Below, one piece after another: positions 42,701 to 50,572 of a stretch of DNA of 64,000 nt. The notes under the pieces were generated by a model, which saw only the letters and a program-made list of their open reading frames with translations, was not told the origin of the DNA and did no database searches. Position numbers and translations under genes: made by a program. Origin of the DNA: CBDCCV01 sp965215025 (GTDB taxonomy: Bacteria > Bacteroidota > Rhodothermia > Rhodothermales > Salinibacteraceae). The stretch spans positions 744,001 to 808,000 of the forward strand of contig CBDCCV010000002.1 of the NCBI GenBank assembly GCA_965215025.1, read 5' to 3'. Numbering within the stretch: the stretch's first letter is position 1; the number at the start of each line of letters is the position of its first letter.

Positions 42701-44057
42701 GGATGGACGCCGGCGAGAGCGAGCCGTCCAGCGAGCGCAAAAGCGCCGCCGCCCCGGCCACCATCGGCGCGGCGTAGGACGAGCCGGCGCCGTAGAAGCC
42801 GTAGAGGTCCGCCTCGGCAGCCGCCGAAAAATCGCGCGGCAGCAGTGTAGTAAAAATGCCGGAGCCGGGCGCGCCGAGGTCCACGCCAGGACCAAAGCCG
42901 GCGAAGGATACGGCCCCGCGCTCGCCGCCCGCGTTCAGCCACGCGACGGAGATCACGTCCTCGTAGTCGGAGGGGTAGTGCGGCTCGTTGTTGGCCGAGT
43001 TGCCCGCCGAGGCCACCACGACAACGCCCCGGCTGACCGCGTAGGCGATGGCCTCTTCCATGATCGGCGAGAAGTACACGTCGCCAAAGGAGAGGTTGAC
43101 GACGTCGAGGCCCATCTCGGCGGCGTAGACGATGGCGGCGGCGATGTCGCTGTCGTAGCCGCGCCCGTCGCCGCCGAAGGCGCGCAGCGGCACGAGCCGC
43201 ACGCCCGGCGCCACGCCCGCGATCCCCTCTCCGTTGCCGAGCGCCGCGCCGAGGATGCCGGCCACCGCCGTGCCGTGGCCGCTGCCCGTCTCGGGATCGG
43301 CCGAGGCGTCGGGGTCCGGCTGCGAAAAATCGCCGGGCCGCACCTCTTCCGGGCGGTCCACGAAGTCATAGCCTTTGAGGTCATCGACGTAGCCGTTTTG
43401 GTCGTCGTCCTCGCCGTTGAAGTCGGACGGATCGACGCGGCCGTTGCCGTTGAGGTCCTCGCCGGGGTTGACCCAGAACTGCCCGGCGAGGTCGGGATGC
43501 TCCAAGAAAAACCCCGTGTCAATCACGCCCACGCGCACGCCCGGCTCGCCCGTGGTGATGGCCCACGCCTCGCGCGCGCGGATCACGTCAAGGTGCGAGA
43601 GGCTGTCGAGGAGCGGATCTGAACGACCGCTGACCGCCGACCGCTGACCGCCGATGCTCTCTGTCCATCGTTCCGAAAAGCCGTCCAGCGTGTAGGCGTG
43701 GTTCGGCTGCGCGTAGCGGACGCCGGGCGCGGCGGCCCAGCGCGCGCGCAAGCGCTCGAACGCCGCGGCGTCGGCGGTGCGGAGCGTGTAGGCGCGGATC
43801 TCGGTGCCGGCTCCGCTTCCCTCCTGCGCGAACACCGCGCGCGCGCCCTGCACGCCGTCGAAGAGCACGGCCTGCGTCGGGTCGGCCAAGCGGAGCTGCG
43901 GCGCAGGAAGGCCGCTTGGCACGCCGGCGCGCTCTTCAAGCGCACGCACGAGCGACGCATCGGCCCCATCTTCAAGACGGACGATGAGTTCGGCCTGCCC
44001 GAACGCGGCCAGCGGCCACGCGAGCAGCGCCAGCAAGAAAGCGACGGATCTCAACAT
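39753..44057 (-). CDS. Large subtilisin-like protease with FG-GAP/VCBS repeats and T9SS sorting domain
   Basis: About 1434 residues from ATG 44057, with a Sec signal (LLALLAWPLAAFGQ). An S8 catalytic domain shows D180 (VGVIDTGFF), H261 (GSGHGTAVAGI), N353 (SAGNSAN) and S427 (GAGSSYAAPMVAG). The middle third (about 670-1040) carries many Asp-rich FG-GAP/VCBS-type repeats (TDFDGDGLLELTLNRF; GDTDGDGRQELLT; GDFDGDGRRGLL), a likely beta-propeller with Ca2+ loops. Fibronectin-like and Ig-like stretches follow. The C-terminus (VYPNPHHAGR ... PPGVYLVRVEAPD ... KKVAVIR) is a type IX secretion sorting domain, so it is probably exported and attached to the surface. It belongs to a family usually used for degradation or adhesion. 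Confidence 0.92.
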   Translation of the reverse strand: MLRSVAFLLALLAWPLAAFGQAELIVRLEDGADASLVRALEERAGVPSGLPAPQLRLADPTQAVLFDGVQGARAVFAQEGSGAGTEIRAYTLRTADAAAFERLRARWAAAPGVRYAQPNHAYTLDGFSERWTESIGGQRSAVSGRSDPLLDSLSHLDVIRAREAWAITTGEPGVRVGVIDTGFFLEHPDLAGQFWVNPGEDLNGNGRVDPSDFNGEDDDQNGYVDDLKGYDFVDRPEEVRPGDFSQPDPDASADPETGSGHGTAVAGILGAALGNGEGIAGVAPGVRLVPLRAFGGDGRGYDSDIAAAIVYAAEMGLDVVNLSFGDVYFSPIMEEAIAYAVSRGVVVVASAGNSANNEPHYPSDYEDVISVAWLNAGGERGAVSFAGFGPGVDLGAPGSGIFTTLLPRDFSAAAEADLYGFYGAGSSYAAPMVAGAAALLRSLDGSLSPASIRSILVSSAVDIEGEGWDQRTGGGRLDVASALAQALPGRVEILSPENDGGAAPGRVPVVGTAVNPAFESFSVYYAAGYDEEAWTRIAGPAGRQIWQDTLAVWEAENLPDTTYTLRLAVKLRTGGTVEKQQRFYLDGTAPEIDLRFLQSGLVEGRPGVVADLSTDDLTQVVLRIRRGGRTETVRSDRRARRHGLAWSPGEGGTGGLFQVEVVATNASGLVTTLERSVDVPPDRANTALFASESTGIPYGYLLPEATDFDGDGLLELTLNRFGKGGALGDTIATYEWAENSFQEAHALSSNTFPRDVGDTDGDGRQELLTSVRQGTFLIAAPSAGAYPGAEAFRSTTLGGALLDDLDGDGRGAIIGHEDATEWVVLENQGGRFVETARLENPTGVQPGAPVAPNDFERLEALAGDFDGDGRRGLLVGDLDGDWILYESTGTGDAFRVAWTYETARYNAGARFAQGDFDGDGTEEFVTYTDPFKGNLRPLEGVRFEQEPPIGLYYFWDASGDDTYELVETLPIAGSLSTDGALAAADVDGDGRDELALVHPPYLYLLSYDAADGWQVRYRHRGARSRALTTADFDADGRPEIIASDGAGRLQRFVFRPDAARTPPPRWVEAVALGPAQVRLRWRAPGADSVVVFSGPPEAGTLDRIGAAQGDSSFVAATGEVRRYVLRAWEAGRASPFSEPRVVRPRAPATVAEIAYPDTNAVKLVFTEALAPSTRAEQFALEEAGAPEVLLLAENGRAAVLRFERVPAGRGGVLRWTGVRDAGGLPVGQTEAEVRFPASEEGTLIVAGWAVPDAQTVTLTFSAPLDASSAEDPANYRLRPAGRIAAVERSAEDPARVTVRIAGVRLGATGRDDALTVLRMRSADGQTLAPEGWAVRLARPAESLAGVYVYPNPHHAGRHGGPVRVAGLPAGARVEIVSVQGTLVHEIESAEVGRNGGAAWDLTDRQGRRVPPGVYLVRVEAPDEAPVLKKVAVIR

Positions 44058-44228
44058 GCGACGGTGATGGAGCGGCGGGCAGCAAGCGCGCGGCGGGGCG
44101 AGCACAGGCTTGAAAGATAGACCGCGCAGGTCTCCCAACGCAAGACGCACAAATGCCTTCTGAAACATCGCATAGAACACATAGAACGCACCGCGCAAAT
44201 CTCGTGACTTTCGCAGGCAGCGAACCGC

Positions 44229-45302
44229 TCACTCCAAAACGAGAAGCTCCTTCGGCGCGGTCGTCAGGTTCTCGCAGCCGCCTTCGCGCAGCACGATGAG
44301 GTCCTCGATGCGCACGCCGAACTTTCCCGGCACGTACACGCCCGGCTCGATGGTGACAACGGCGTTTTTGGGGAGGTCGTGCTCCTCGGCCTGGTGCGAG
44401 ACGCGCGGCCACTCGTGCACGCGCAGGCCCACGCCGTGCCCGAGGCCGTGCGGAAAACCTTCGCCGTGGCCGCCGCTTTCGATCACGCCGCGCGCGGCGG
44501 CGTCGAGCGCCTTGTTCGTCATGCCGGCGCGCGCCGCTCGCAAAGCCGCCTCCTGCGCCTCGCGGACGAGTTCGTACACCGCGCGCCCCTCCTCGCTCGG
44601 CTCGCCCACAGCCACCGTGCGCGTCATGTCCGAGGCGTAGCCGCCGAGGTAGCCGCCCATGTCGAGCACGACGAGGTCCCCTTTTTCAATCACGCGGCCT
44701 GTGGGGCGCGCGTGCGGCAAGGCACCGTTCGGCCCGGAGGCAACGATGGGGTCGAATGCCATCTTTTCGGCCCCGCGCCGGAGGTAGCCGTAGACGATCT
44801 CGGCGGCGATCTCGCGCTCGGTTTTCCCCGGCGCGATCCGCCCGAGCACGTCATTGAACACCGCTTCGGTGAGACGCTGCGCCGCTCGGATTTTTTCTAT
44901 TTCGCCTTCGTCTTTCGAGGCGACAAGCTCCGTCAGAAGGCCCGGCGCCGGCTGCCACTCGACTTCTGGAAAACGCTCGCGCAGTTTGCCGAGCGCGTGC
45001 ACCGTCACGCAGTCCGATTGAAAGAGCACCCGCCGCGCGCCGCCGAGCAGCCCTTCTTCCTCGATGTGCTCGTAGAGGTTGTAGCCGGGGACGTGCACGC
45101 GGGCGCCCTCGACCTCCTGCCGCGCCTGCCCGGCGTAGCGCCCATCCGTGACGAAGTACGCCTCTTCTTCCAGCACCACGAGCACGCCGTTCGACCCCGT
45201 GAACCCGCACGCCCAGCGGATGTCCGGCAGGAACGTCAGCAGCGTCGCCTCACTGCCCTCCTCGCGGACTGCCGCCCTGACTGCCGCCAAACGTTTTTTC
45301 AT
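44229..45302 (-). CDS. Xaa-Pro peptidase family protein (M24)
   Basis: About 357 residues. The N-terminal creatinase-like domain (TFLPDIRWACGFTGSNGVLV) precedes the M24 pita-bread domain. The metal ligands are visible: Asp of VVLDMGGYLGGYASDMTRT (two), His of FPHGLGHGVGLRVHE, Glu of VTIEPGVYVPG, and Glu of GVRIEDLIV. These enzymes remove an N-terminal residue before proline. ATG 45302 or ATG 45308 may be the start. Length and all five ligands are intact. Confidence 0.92.
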   Translation of the reverse strand: MKKRLAAVRAAVREEGSEATLLTFLPDIRWACGFTGSNGVLVVLEEEAYFVTDGRYAGQARQEVEGARVHVPGYNLYEHIEEEGLLGGARRVLFQSDCVTVHALGKLRERFPEVEWQPAPGLLTELVASKDEGEIEKIRAAQRLTEAVFNDVLGRIAPGKTEREIAAEIVYGYLRRGAEKMAFDPIVASGPNGALPHARPTGRVIEKGDLVVLDMGGYLGGYASDMTRTVAVGEPSEEGRAVYELVREAQEAALRAARAGMTNKALDAAARGVIESGGHGEGFPHGLGHGVGLRVHEWPRVSHQAEEHDLPKNAVVTIEPGVYVPGKFGVRIEDLIVLREGGCENLTTAPKELLVLE

Positions 45303-45326
45303 TCGCAATAACGGGTTATATTACTC

Positions 45327-45707
45327 TCAGTCTCCCTCTCCGGTCGAAAGACCCCTGCCCGCGCGCCAAGCTACAACGGGTGCTGCGACGACCACCCCTG
45401 CGACGCTGACCGCAACGTCCCACGCATCCGCCGTGTGATTCGCCATCGCAAGCTGCGCCAGCTCTCCCAACGCGAGAACCGCCAGGGCATATCCCGCCGA
45501 AGCGAGCGGTCCCGTTCTCGTGAAGTACGCCTGCCACCACGTCAGGGTGACCCCTGCGAAGAAGTTTGGAGCCACGCCAAGCGCCCAAGCTGAACGGAAC
45601 GCCGTCCCCTCAGCCCACCACCGCAAAGGGCCGACAGCAGAAATCCAGACGGCGAAGGCGCAGAGCGAAGCGCCGAGCAAAACGCGATCCTGGGCCGTGC
45701 GCTTCAT
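45327..45707 (-). CDS. Small membrane protein of unknown function
   Basis: 126 residues from ATG 45707, with about four hydrophobic segments (VLLGASLCAFAVWISAV; APNFFAGVTLTWWQAYF; LASAGYALAVLALGELAQLA; WDVAVSVAGVVVAAPVV). An aromatic-rich linker lies between the first two. It begins 14 bp after the guaB stop, so it may be translated with guaB. No family recognised. It resembles small VanZ-like or DUF membrane proteins only in general outline. Confidence 0.65.
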   Translation of the reverse strand: MKRTAQDRVLLGASLCAFAVWISAVGPLRWWAEGTAFRSAWALGVAPNFFAGVTLTWWQAYFTRTGPLASAGYALAVLALGELAQLAMANHTADAWDVAVSVAGVVVAAPVVAWRAGRGLSTGEGD

Positions 45708-45721
45708 TTCTTGACAACGCC

Positions 45722-47245
45722 TCACGCCCGCGAGCTGTAGTTGGGCGCCTCTTTGGTGATGTGCACGTCGTGCGGGTGGCTCTCGCGCAGGCCCGCCGAG
45801 GTCGTCCGGAGGAACTGCGCCTTCTCGTACAGCTCCTCCACCGAGGCGCAGCCGCAGTAGCCCATCGCCGCGCGCAGGCCGCCCGTCATCTGGAACACCA
45901 CCTCGCCGAGCGTGCCGCTGTACGGGACGCGCCCCTCGATCCCCTCGGGCACGAGCTTGCCGATCTCGTCCTCGGCGTCCTGGAAGTAGCGGTCCTTCGA
46001 CCCGGCCTCCATCGCGCTTACCGACCCCATCCCGCGGTAGCTCTTGTACTTGCGGCCCTCGTAGAGGATCGTCTCGCCCGGACTCTCCTCCACCCTGGCG
46101 AACAGCCCGCCGATCATCACGCACTGCGCGCCGGCGGCGAGCGCCTTGGGGATGTCGCCCGTCTGCTTGATCCCGCCGTCGGCGATGATGGGGATGCCGT
46201 GTTTACGGGCCGCGCGCGCGCAGTCCATGACAGCCGTAAGCTGCGGCACGCCCACACCGGCGACCACGCGCGTGGTGCAAATTGAACCAGGTCCTATGCC
46301 AATCTTCACCGCATCGGCCCCTGCCGCGATGAGGTCTTCGGTGCCCTCGGCCGTGCCCACGTTGCCGGCGATCACGTCCACCTCGGAAAAACGCTCTTTG
46401 ATGCGGCCGATGGCATCGAGCACGCCCTTCGAGTGCCCGTGCGCCGTGTCTACGATGACGAAGTCCACGCCCACCTCGACGAGGGCGGCGGCGCGCTCGA
46501 GCATGTCCGGCGTGACGCCGAGGGCGGCGCCCACGCGCAGGCGGCCGTGCTCGTCTTTGCAGGCGTGCGGGTAGCGGCGCTTTTTCTGGATGTCTTTGAA
46601 CGTGATGAGGCCCTTGAGGTAGCCCGCCTCGTCCACCACGGGAAGCTTCTCGATCTTGTGCTCTTGCAAAAGCGCCTCGGCCTCTTTGAGCGTCGTGCCC
46701 ATCGGCGCGGTGATGAGGCCGTCTTGCGTCATCATCTCATTCAGGGGCGTCTCCCGGGCGCGCTCGAAGCGCAGGTCCCGGTTCGTGACGATGCCCACGA
46801 GCTTTCCGGCCTCGTCCACCACCGGGATCCCACCGATGGAGTGGCGCGCCATCATCTGCCGCGCGTCCCCCACCGTGTGGTGCGGGCTGAGCGTGATGGG
46901 GTCGAGGATCATCCCGCTCTCCGAGCGCTTCACGCGGCGGACCTCAGCGGCCTGCTGTGCCACGGTCATGTTCTTGTGCAAGACGCCCACGCCGCCCTCG
47001 CGCGCGATGGCGATGGCCAGATTCGCCTCCGTCACCGTGTCCATCGCCGCCGAGAGGATGGGGATGTTCAGGCGGATGCGCTGCGTAAGCTGCGTGGCGG
47101 TGGAGACCTCGCGCGGCATCACCTCCGAGCGCGCCGGGACGAGCAGGACATCGTCGTACGTCAGCCCTTCGCCGCGGATTTTGGGCGAGGCGGCGCCGTT
47201 GGTGCGGGCGCGGTCGGCGGTTTGCTCTCGTTCAGCGGTTGGCAT
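45722..47245 (-). CDS. guaB: IMP dehydrogenase
   Basis: A 507-residue enzyme that oxidises IMP to XMP in guanine nucleotide synthesis. It has the N-terminal EGLTYDDVLLVPARSEVMP, a pair of CBS domains (about 120-235: GIVTNRDLRF, MTQDGLITAPMG, LKGLITFKD), then the TIM barrel with the active-site loop KIGIGPGSICTTRVVAGVG, which carries the catalytic Cys. The flap and C-terminal signature (RYFQDAEDE, EGIEGRVPYSG, QMTGGLRAAMGYCG) are present. It lies downstream of scpA, scpB and the pseudouridine synthase on the same strand. Confidence 0.97.
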   Translation of the reverse strand: MPTAEREQTADRARTNGAASPKIRGEGLTYDDVLLVPARSEVMPREVSTATQLTQRIRLNIPILSAAMDTVTEANLAIAIAREGGVGVLHKNMTVAQQAAEVRRVKRSESGMILDPITLSPHHTVGDARQMMARHSIGGIPVVDEAGKLVGIVTNRDLRFERARETPLNEMMTQDGLITAPMGTTLKEAEALLQEHKIEKLPVVDEAGYLKGLITFKDIQKKRRYPHACKDEHGRLRVGAALGVTPDMLERAAALVEVGVDFVIVDTAHGHSKGVLDAIGRIKERFSEVDVIAGNVGTAEGTEDLIAAGADAVKIGIGPGSICTTRVVAGVGVPQLTAVMDCARAARKHGIPIIADGGIKQTGDIPKALAAGAQCVMIGGLFARVEESPGETILYEGRKYKSYRGMGSVSAMEAGSKDRYFQDAEDEIGKLVPEGIEGRVPYSGTLGEVVFQMTGGLRAAMGYCGCASVEELYEKAQFLRTTSAGLRESHPHDVHITKEAPNYSSRA

Positions 47246-47279
47246 GGCAAGCAGTGCGGGATGGTTGTCTTCATCGTCG

Positions 47280-48047
47280 CTAAAGTCCTACGCGCCGGCG
47301 CAGCGCGCCGACCTCGTGCTCCTGGAGGCGGCGCCACTTCCCGCGCCGGACGCCCTCGGTTGAAAGCCCGGCGTAGCGGATGCGCTCGAGGTGCACCACG
47401 TCGTGGCCCAACTTTTCCATCATCCGGCGGATCTGCCGGTTGCGCCCCTCGTGGATCTGCAGGCCGATCTCCGTCTTGTCCTTGGGATCGACGTAGGCGG
47501 CGTTGTCCGCCTTTGCCGGACCGTCTTCGAGTTCGATGCCGCGGCGCAGGGCATCAAGCTGATCAGGCATGACCTTCTCGCGCGTGCGGACGAGGTAGAT
47601 TTTTTCGACCTCGTAGCGCGGGTGCATGAGCCGGTGCGCGAGGTCGCCGTCGTTCGTCAAGAGAAGAACGCCCGTGGTGTTGCGGTCGAGGCGGCCTACC
47701 GGGAAGAGGCCTTCTTTCTTCTCCTTCGGGAGGCTCACGAGGTCGAGCACGGTGTCGCGCCCGCGCGGATCGTCGGTGGTGGAGATGGTGTCCTTGTCCT
47801 TGTGGAGGAGGACGTAGAGGTGCGGATCCGGCGAGATCCGCTTGCCGTTGACCTCGACGGTGTCGCCCTCGCGGACGCGCGTGCCCACTTCGATCATGAC
47901 CGCGCCGTTGACCTTGACGCGGCCTTCTTTGACGAGGTCATCGGCCTTGCGGCGCGAGGTCACGCCCGCCGAGGCGATGTACTTGTTGATGCGCGTGCCC
48001 TTTTTCTTTTTCTGCTTGGGTGCGCGTTTCGCGTTGCGGGCGGCCAT
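47280..48047 (-). CDS. RsuA/RluB-type pseudouridine synthase
   Basis: A 255-residue protein. A basic N-terminal tail (KRAPKQKKKKGTRINKYIAS) leads to an S4 RNA-binding domain (about 20-75, AGVTSRRKADDLVKEGRVKVN). The pseudouridine synthase domain follows, with the catalytic Asp in VGRLDRNTTGVLLLTNDG, plus LMHPRYEVEKIYLVR and EGRNRQIRRMM. RluB modifies 23S rRNA and RsuA 16S rRNA; the position in a cluster with scpA and scpB favours RluB, as in many genomes. It is 59 bp downstream of scpB. Confidence 0.93.
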   Translation of the reverse strand: MAARNAKRAPKQKKKKGTRINKYIASAGVTSRRKADDLVKEGRVKVNGAVMIEVGTRVREGDTVEVNGKRISPDPHLYVLLHKDKDTISTTDDPRGRDTVLDLVSLPKEKKEGLFPVGRLDRNTTGVLLLTNDGDLAHRLMHPRYEVEKIYLVRTREKVMPDQLDALRRGIELEDGPAKADNAAYVDPKDKTEIGLQIHEGRNRQIRRMMEKLGHDVVHLERIRYAGLSTEGVRRGKWRRLQEHEVGALRRRVGL

Positions 48048-48106
48048 CGGCGGGGCGGGTTCGGCGGAAGATCGCGGAAGGGTGGAGGCTGCACGGGTTC
48101 GGCGCG

Positions 48107-48814
48107 TTACGGGTTCTCCGCTTCCGTTGAATTTTCCGCCTCGGCGGCTTCCGCTTCGGAGGCCTCGGCGCGCTTGAGGTCCAGAAGCTGAAGGCGCTCT
48201 TCGCTGAAGCGCGGCTCGTCCAGAAGCTCCTCGATCTCGCGCAGCGTGGGGAGATCATCCAAGCCGGCGAGGCCGAACTGCTCCAGAAAGCGCGCCGTGG
48301 TGCCGTAGAGGAGCGGCCGGCCAAGCGCGTCGCTGCGGCCCGTGACGTCCACGAGGCCGAGGTCGAGCAGCTTGCGCACGGCGTAGTCGGCGCTGACGCC
48401 GCGCACGAAGTCGATCTCCGGGCGCGTCACGGGCTGGCGGTAAGCCACCACGGCGAGCGTCTCCATCAAGGAGCGCGAGAGGCGTGTCGTCTGCTCGCCG
48501 GTAAAGAACGCGCGCACGAACGGCGCCCATTCGCGCTCGGTCGCCATGCGGAAGCCGCCGGCCCAGCGGTGGATGCGGAAGGCGCGCCCGCTTTTCTCGT
48601 ACGCCTCGTTGAGCGCTTCGACGGCGGCCTCAACGGCTTCCGCCGGCGGGGCGGCTTGGCCGGTGACCTCGGCGACGACCTCAGCGATGCGCTCGGCAGC
48701 AACGGGCGCGTCGGCAGCGAAGATGACGGCTTCGGCAGCCTGCATGAGTTCGAGCGGCGGAGCGGCTTCTTCTTCTGTCGGGCTGGAAGCGCCGTTGTGC
48801 TCTGGTTCAGGCAT
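48107..48814 (-). CDS. scpB: Segregation and condensation protein B
   Basis: A 235-residue ScpB: two winged-helix domains. PLELMQAAEAVIFAADAPVA at the N-terminus and SRSLMETLAVVAYRQPVTRP EIDFVRGVS in the second wing are diagnostic. TGRSDALGRPLLYGTTARFL follows. A C-terminal Glu/Ala-rich tail (about 212-235) is extra. ScpB binds the ScpA-SMC complex in chromosome compaction. It follows scpA by 20 bp. Confidence 0.96.
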   Translation of the reverse strand: MPEPEHNGASSPTEEEAAPPLELMQAAEAVIFAADAPVAAERIAEVVAEVTGQAAPPAEAVEAAVEALNEAYEKSGRAFRIHRWAGGFRMATEREWAPFVRAFFTGEQTTRLSRSLMETLAVVAYRQPVTRPEIDFVRGVSADYAVRKLLDLGLVDVTGRSDALGRPLLYGTTARFLEQFGLAGLDDLPTLREIEELLDEPRFSEERLQLLDLKRAEASEAEAAEAENSTEAENP

Positions 48815-48834
48815 AGGAAAAAAGAGAAAAAAAA

Positions 48835-49605
48835 TCAGGCGGTGGCGGGCGGCGTGGGGGCAGCGGCGCCGTCGCCAGCGGAGAGCGGGCCGGGGCGGGC
48901 GGTCAGAAAAAAACCGGCGCCGGCTTCGGCCATGGTGAGGACGAGATGCCGCTGCCGCGCCAGCTCCAAAACGGCCAGGAACGTGGCGATGACGAACGCC
49001 TTCGAGCGCCGCCGCACGAGTTCGGCAAAGGCGACGGGCGCCCCCGACGCGACGCGCTCGAGCACGTAGTCCTGCTGATCCTCGACGGCGTACGACTCGC
49101 GCTCGACGGCGTGAACGGGACGCTCCTCCTCCTCTGCCTCGGCAAGCAGGCGCCCTAAAGCGCGGGCGAGGTCGAACACGGTGGCCTCGACTTCGGGGTC
49201 GTGCGCTTCCTCGGCGGCCTCGCGCTCGGCGGCGGCCTCGGCGCGGGTGAAGCGTTCGGCCCGGCGCGCCGCGCGCTCTTCAAGCTGCCCCGCCGCCTCT
49301 TTGAAGCGGACGTATTCGAGGAGCCGCTCCACAAGCTCGCGGCGCGGGTCTACCGGCTCGCCCTCGTCATCGGTTTCGGGCTGCGGAAGGAGCATCCGCG
49401 CCTTGATCGACATCAGGAGCGCGGCCATGAAGATGAAATCGCCCACGCCGTCGAGGTCTACCTTCTCCAGGAGGCGGACGTAGGCGAGGAACTCATCCGC
49501 GATCTCGGCGATGGGGATGTCGTAGATGTCGATCTCGTCGCGCCGGATGAAGAAGAGCAACAGGTCGAGCGGCCCCTCGAACTGCTCCAGGCGGATGCGG
49601 TACAT
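48835..49605 (-). CDS. scpA: Segregation and condensation protein A
   Basis: A 256-residue kleisin subunit of the SMC complex. The start MYRIRLEQFEGPLDLLLFFI is diagnostic, followed by EIDIYDIPIAEIADEFLAY and LLMSIKARMLLPQP. The middle has an Asp/Glu/Ala-rich linker, and the C-terminus a winged helix (VRRRSKAFVIATFLAVLELA). It is the first gene of the scpA-scpB-pseudouridine synthase-guaB run on the minus strand. Confidence 0.96.
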   Translation of the reverse strand: MYRIRLEQFEGPLDLLLFFIRRDEIDIYDIPIAEIADEFLAYVRLLEKVDLDGVGDFIFMAALLMSIKARMLLPQPETDDEGEPVDPRRELVERLLEYVRFKEAAGQLEERAARRAERFTRAEAAAEREAAEEAHDPEVEATVFDLARALGRLLAEAEEEERPVHAVERESYAVEDQQDYVLERVASGAPVAFAELVRRRSKAFVIATFLAVLELARQRHLVLTMAEAGAGFFLTARPGPLSAGDGAAAPTPPATA

Positions 49606-49662
49606 TATTTTCTTTCCCCTTGATGGCGAACGCTTCGATGCGCCTCTCTTAAAGCAAAGCTT

Positions 49663-50475
49663 CTACTCGGCAGCCACCGAGCCGCCGTCGATGCGGTAGT
49701 TGGCGCCGTTGATGAACGAGGCTTTCTCCGAAGCCAAGAACGCCACGAGCGGGCCGACCTCGTCGATGCGTCCGGGCCTTTTCACCTCGATGTGCGGGCG
49801 CTTCTCTTCCAAAAACTGCCGGATCGCCTCCTCTTTTGAGATGCCCTGGTCTTCGGCCTGCTGTTCCATCATCTCGTCCACGAGCGGCGTCTCGATAAAG
49901 GCTGGGCTGATGGTGTTCACCAAGATGCCGTCGGCGGCGCAGGCTTTCGAGAGCGCCTTCGAGAAGTTGTCGAGCGCGCCCTTCGAGGCGCTGTAGTGGA
50001 TCATGTCCGGGTAGGGCTGCTGCCCGTTCTCGGACGAGACGTTGATGATGCGCCCGCCGCCGCCCTGCTCGCGCATGACGGAGACGACCTGCCGCGTGAG
50101 ATCCACCACGGCGAAGAGGTTCAGCTCAAACACGAGCCGCCAAGCATCGAGTGAGGTGCCTTCGAGCGTGCCGCCCTCGCCCACCGTGCCGGCGTTGTTG
50201 ACGAGGACGTCGATCTGCCCGAAGTGCCCGAGCGTCTGGTCGATGAGCTTTTGGCGGGCCGCCTCGTCGGTGAGGTCGGCCTCGACGGCGAGCGCTTCGG
50301 CGCCGGCGGCGGCCTGCGCTTCGAGGTCCTTGGCGGCCTGGCGCACCTCGCCTGAGCTGCGCGCGCAGATAACCACGTGGCACCCCTCGCGGATGAGCGC
50401 CTCGGCGATGCCGCGCCCGATGCCTTTGCTCCCGCCTGTGACGACGGCCACCTTGCCTTCGAGTGCGAGGTCCAT
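49663..50475 (-). CDS. Short-chain dehydrogenase/reductase
   Basis: About 270 residues from ATG 50475. The classical SDR layout is complete: GKVAVVTGGSKGIGRGIAEA (cofactor Gly motif), VLVNNAGTVGEGG, the catalytic Ser in IINVSSENGQ, Y-x3-K in HYSASKGALDNF, and SPAFIETPLVDEM. The end NYRIDGGSVAAE is typical. NAD(P) use and substrate are unknown. It follows the TolC-like gene, and no pathway gene adjoins it. Confidence 0.93.
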   Translation of the reverse strand: MDLALEGKVAVVTGGSKGIGRGIAEALIREGCHVVICARSSGEVRQAAKDLEAQAAAGAEALAVEADLTDEAARQKLIDQTLGHFGQIDVLVNNAGTVGEGGTLEGTSLDAWRLVFELNLFAVVDLTRQVVSVMREQGGGGRIINVSSENGQQPYPDMIHYSASKGALDNFSKALSKACAADGILVNTISPAFIETPLVDEMMEQQAEDQGISKEEAIRQFLEEKRPHIEVKRPGRIDEVGPLVAFLASEKASFINGANYRIDGGSVAAE

Positions 50476-50572
50476 AATAACGCAGCGTTTGCCTGTGGAT
50501 TGCCGCAAGCCTGACAAGCGCCTTAACGACGGATCGCCCTCATTGGTTTTCGCATGGCGCCGCGCCCGGCGC

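Noticed and set aside
43623..43652. A 14-bp tandem repeat in the subtilase gene as a frame-breaking duplication
   Set aside because: The protein frame stays open and the family sequence continues on both sides; it lies in a variable linker before the catalytic domain.
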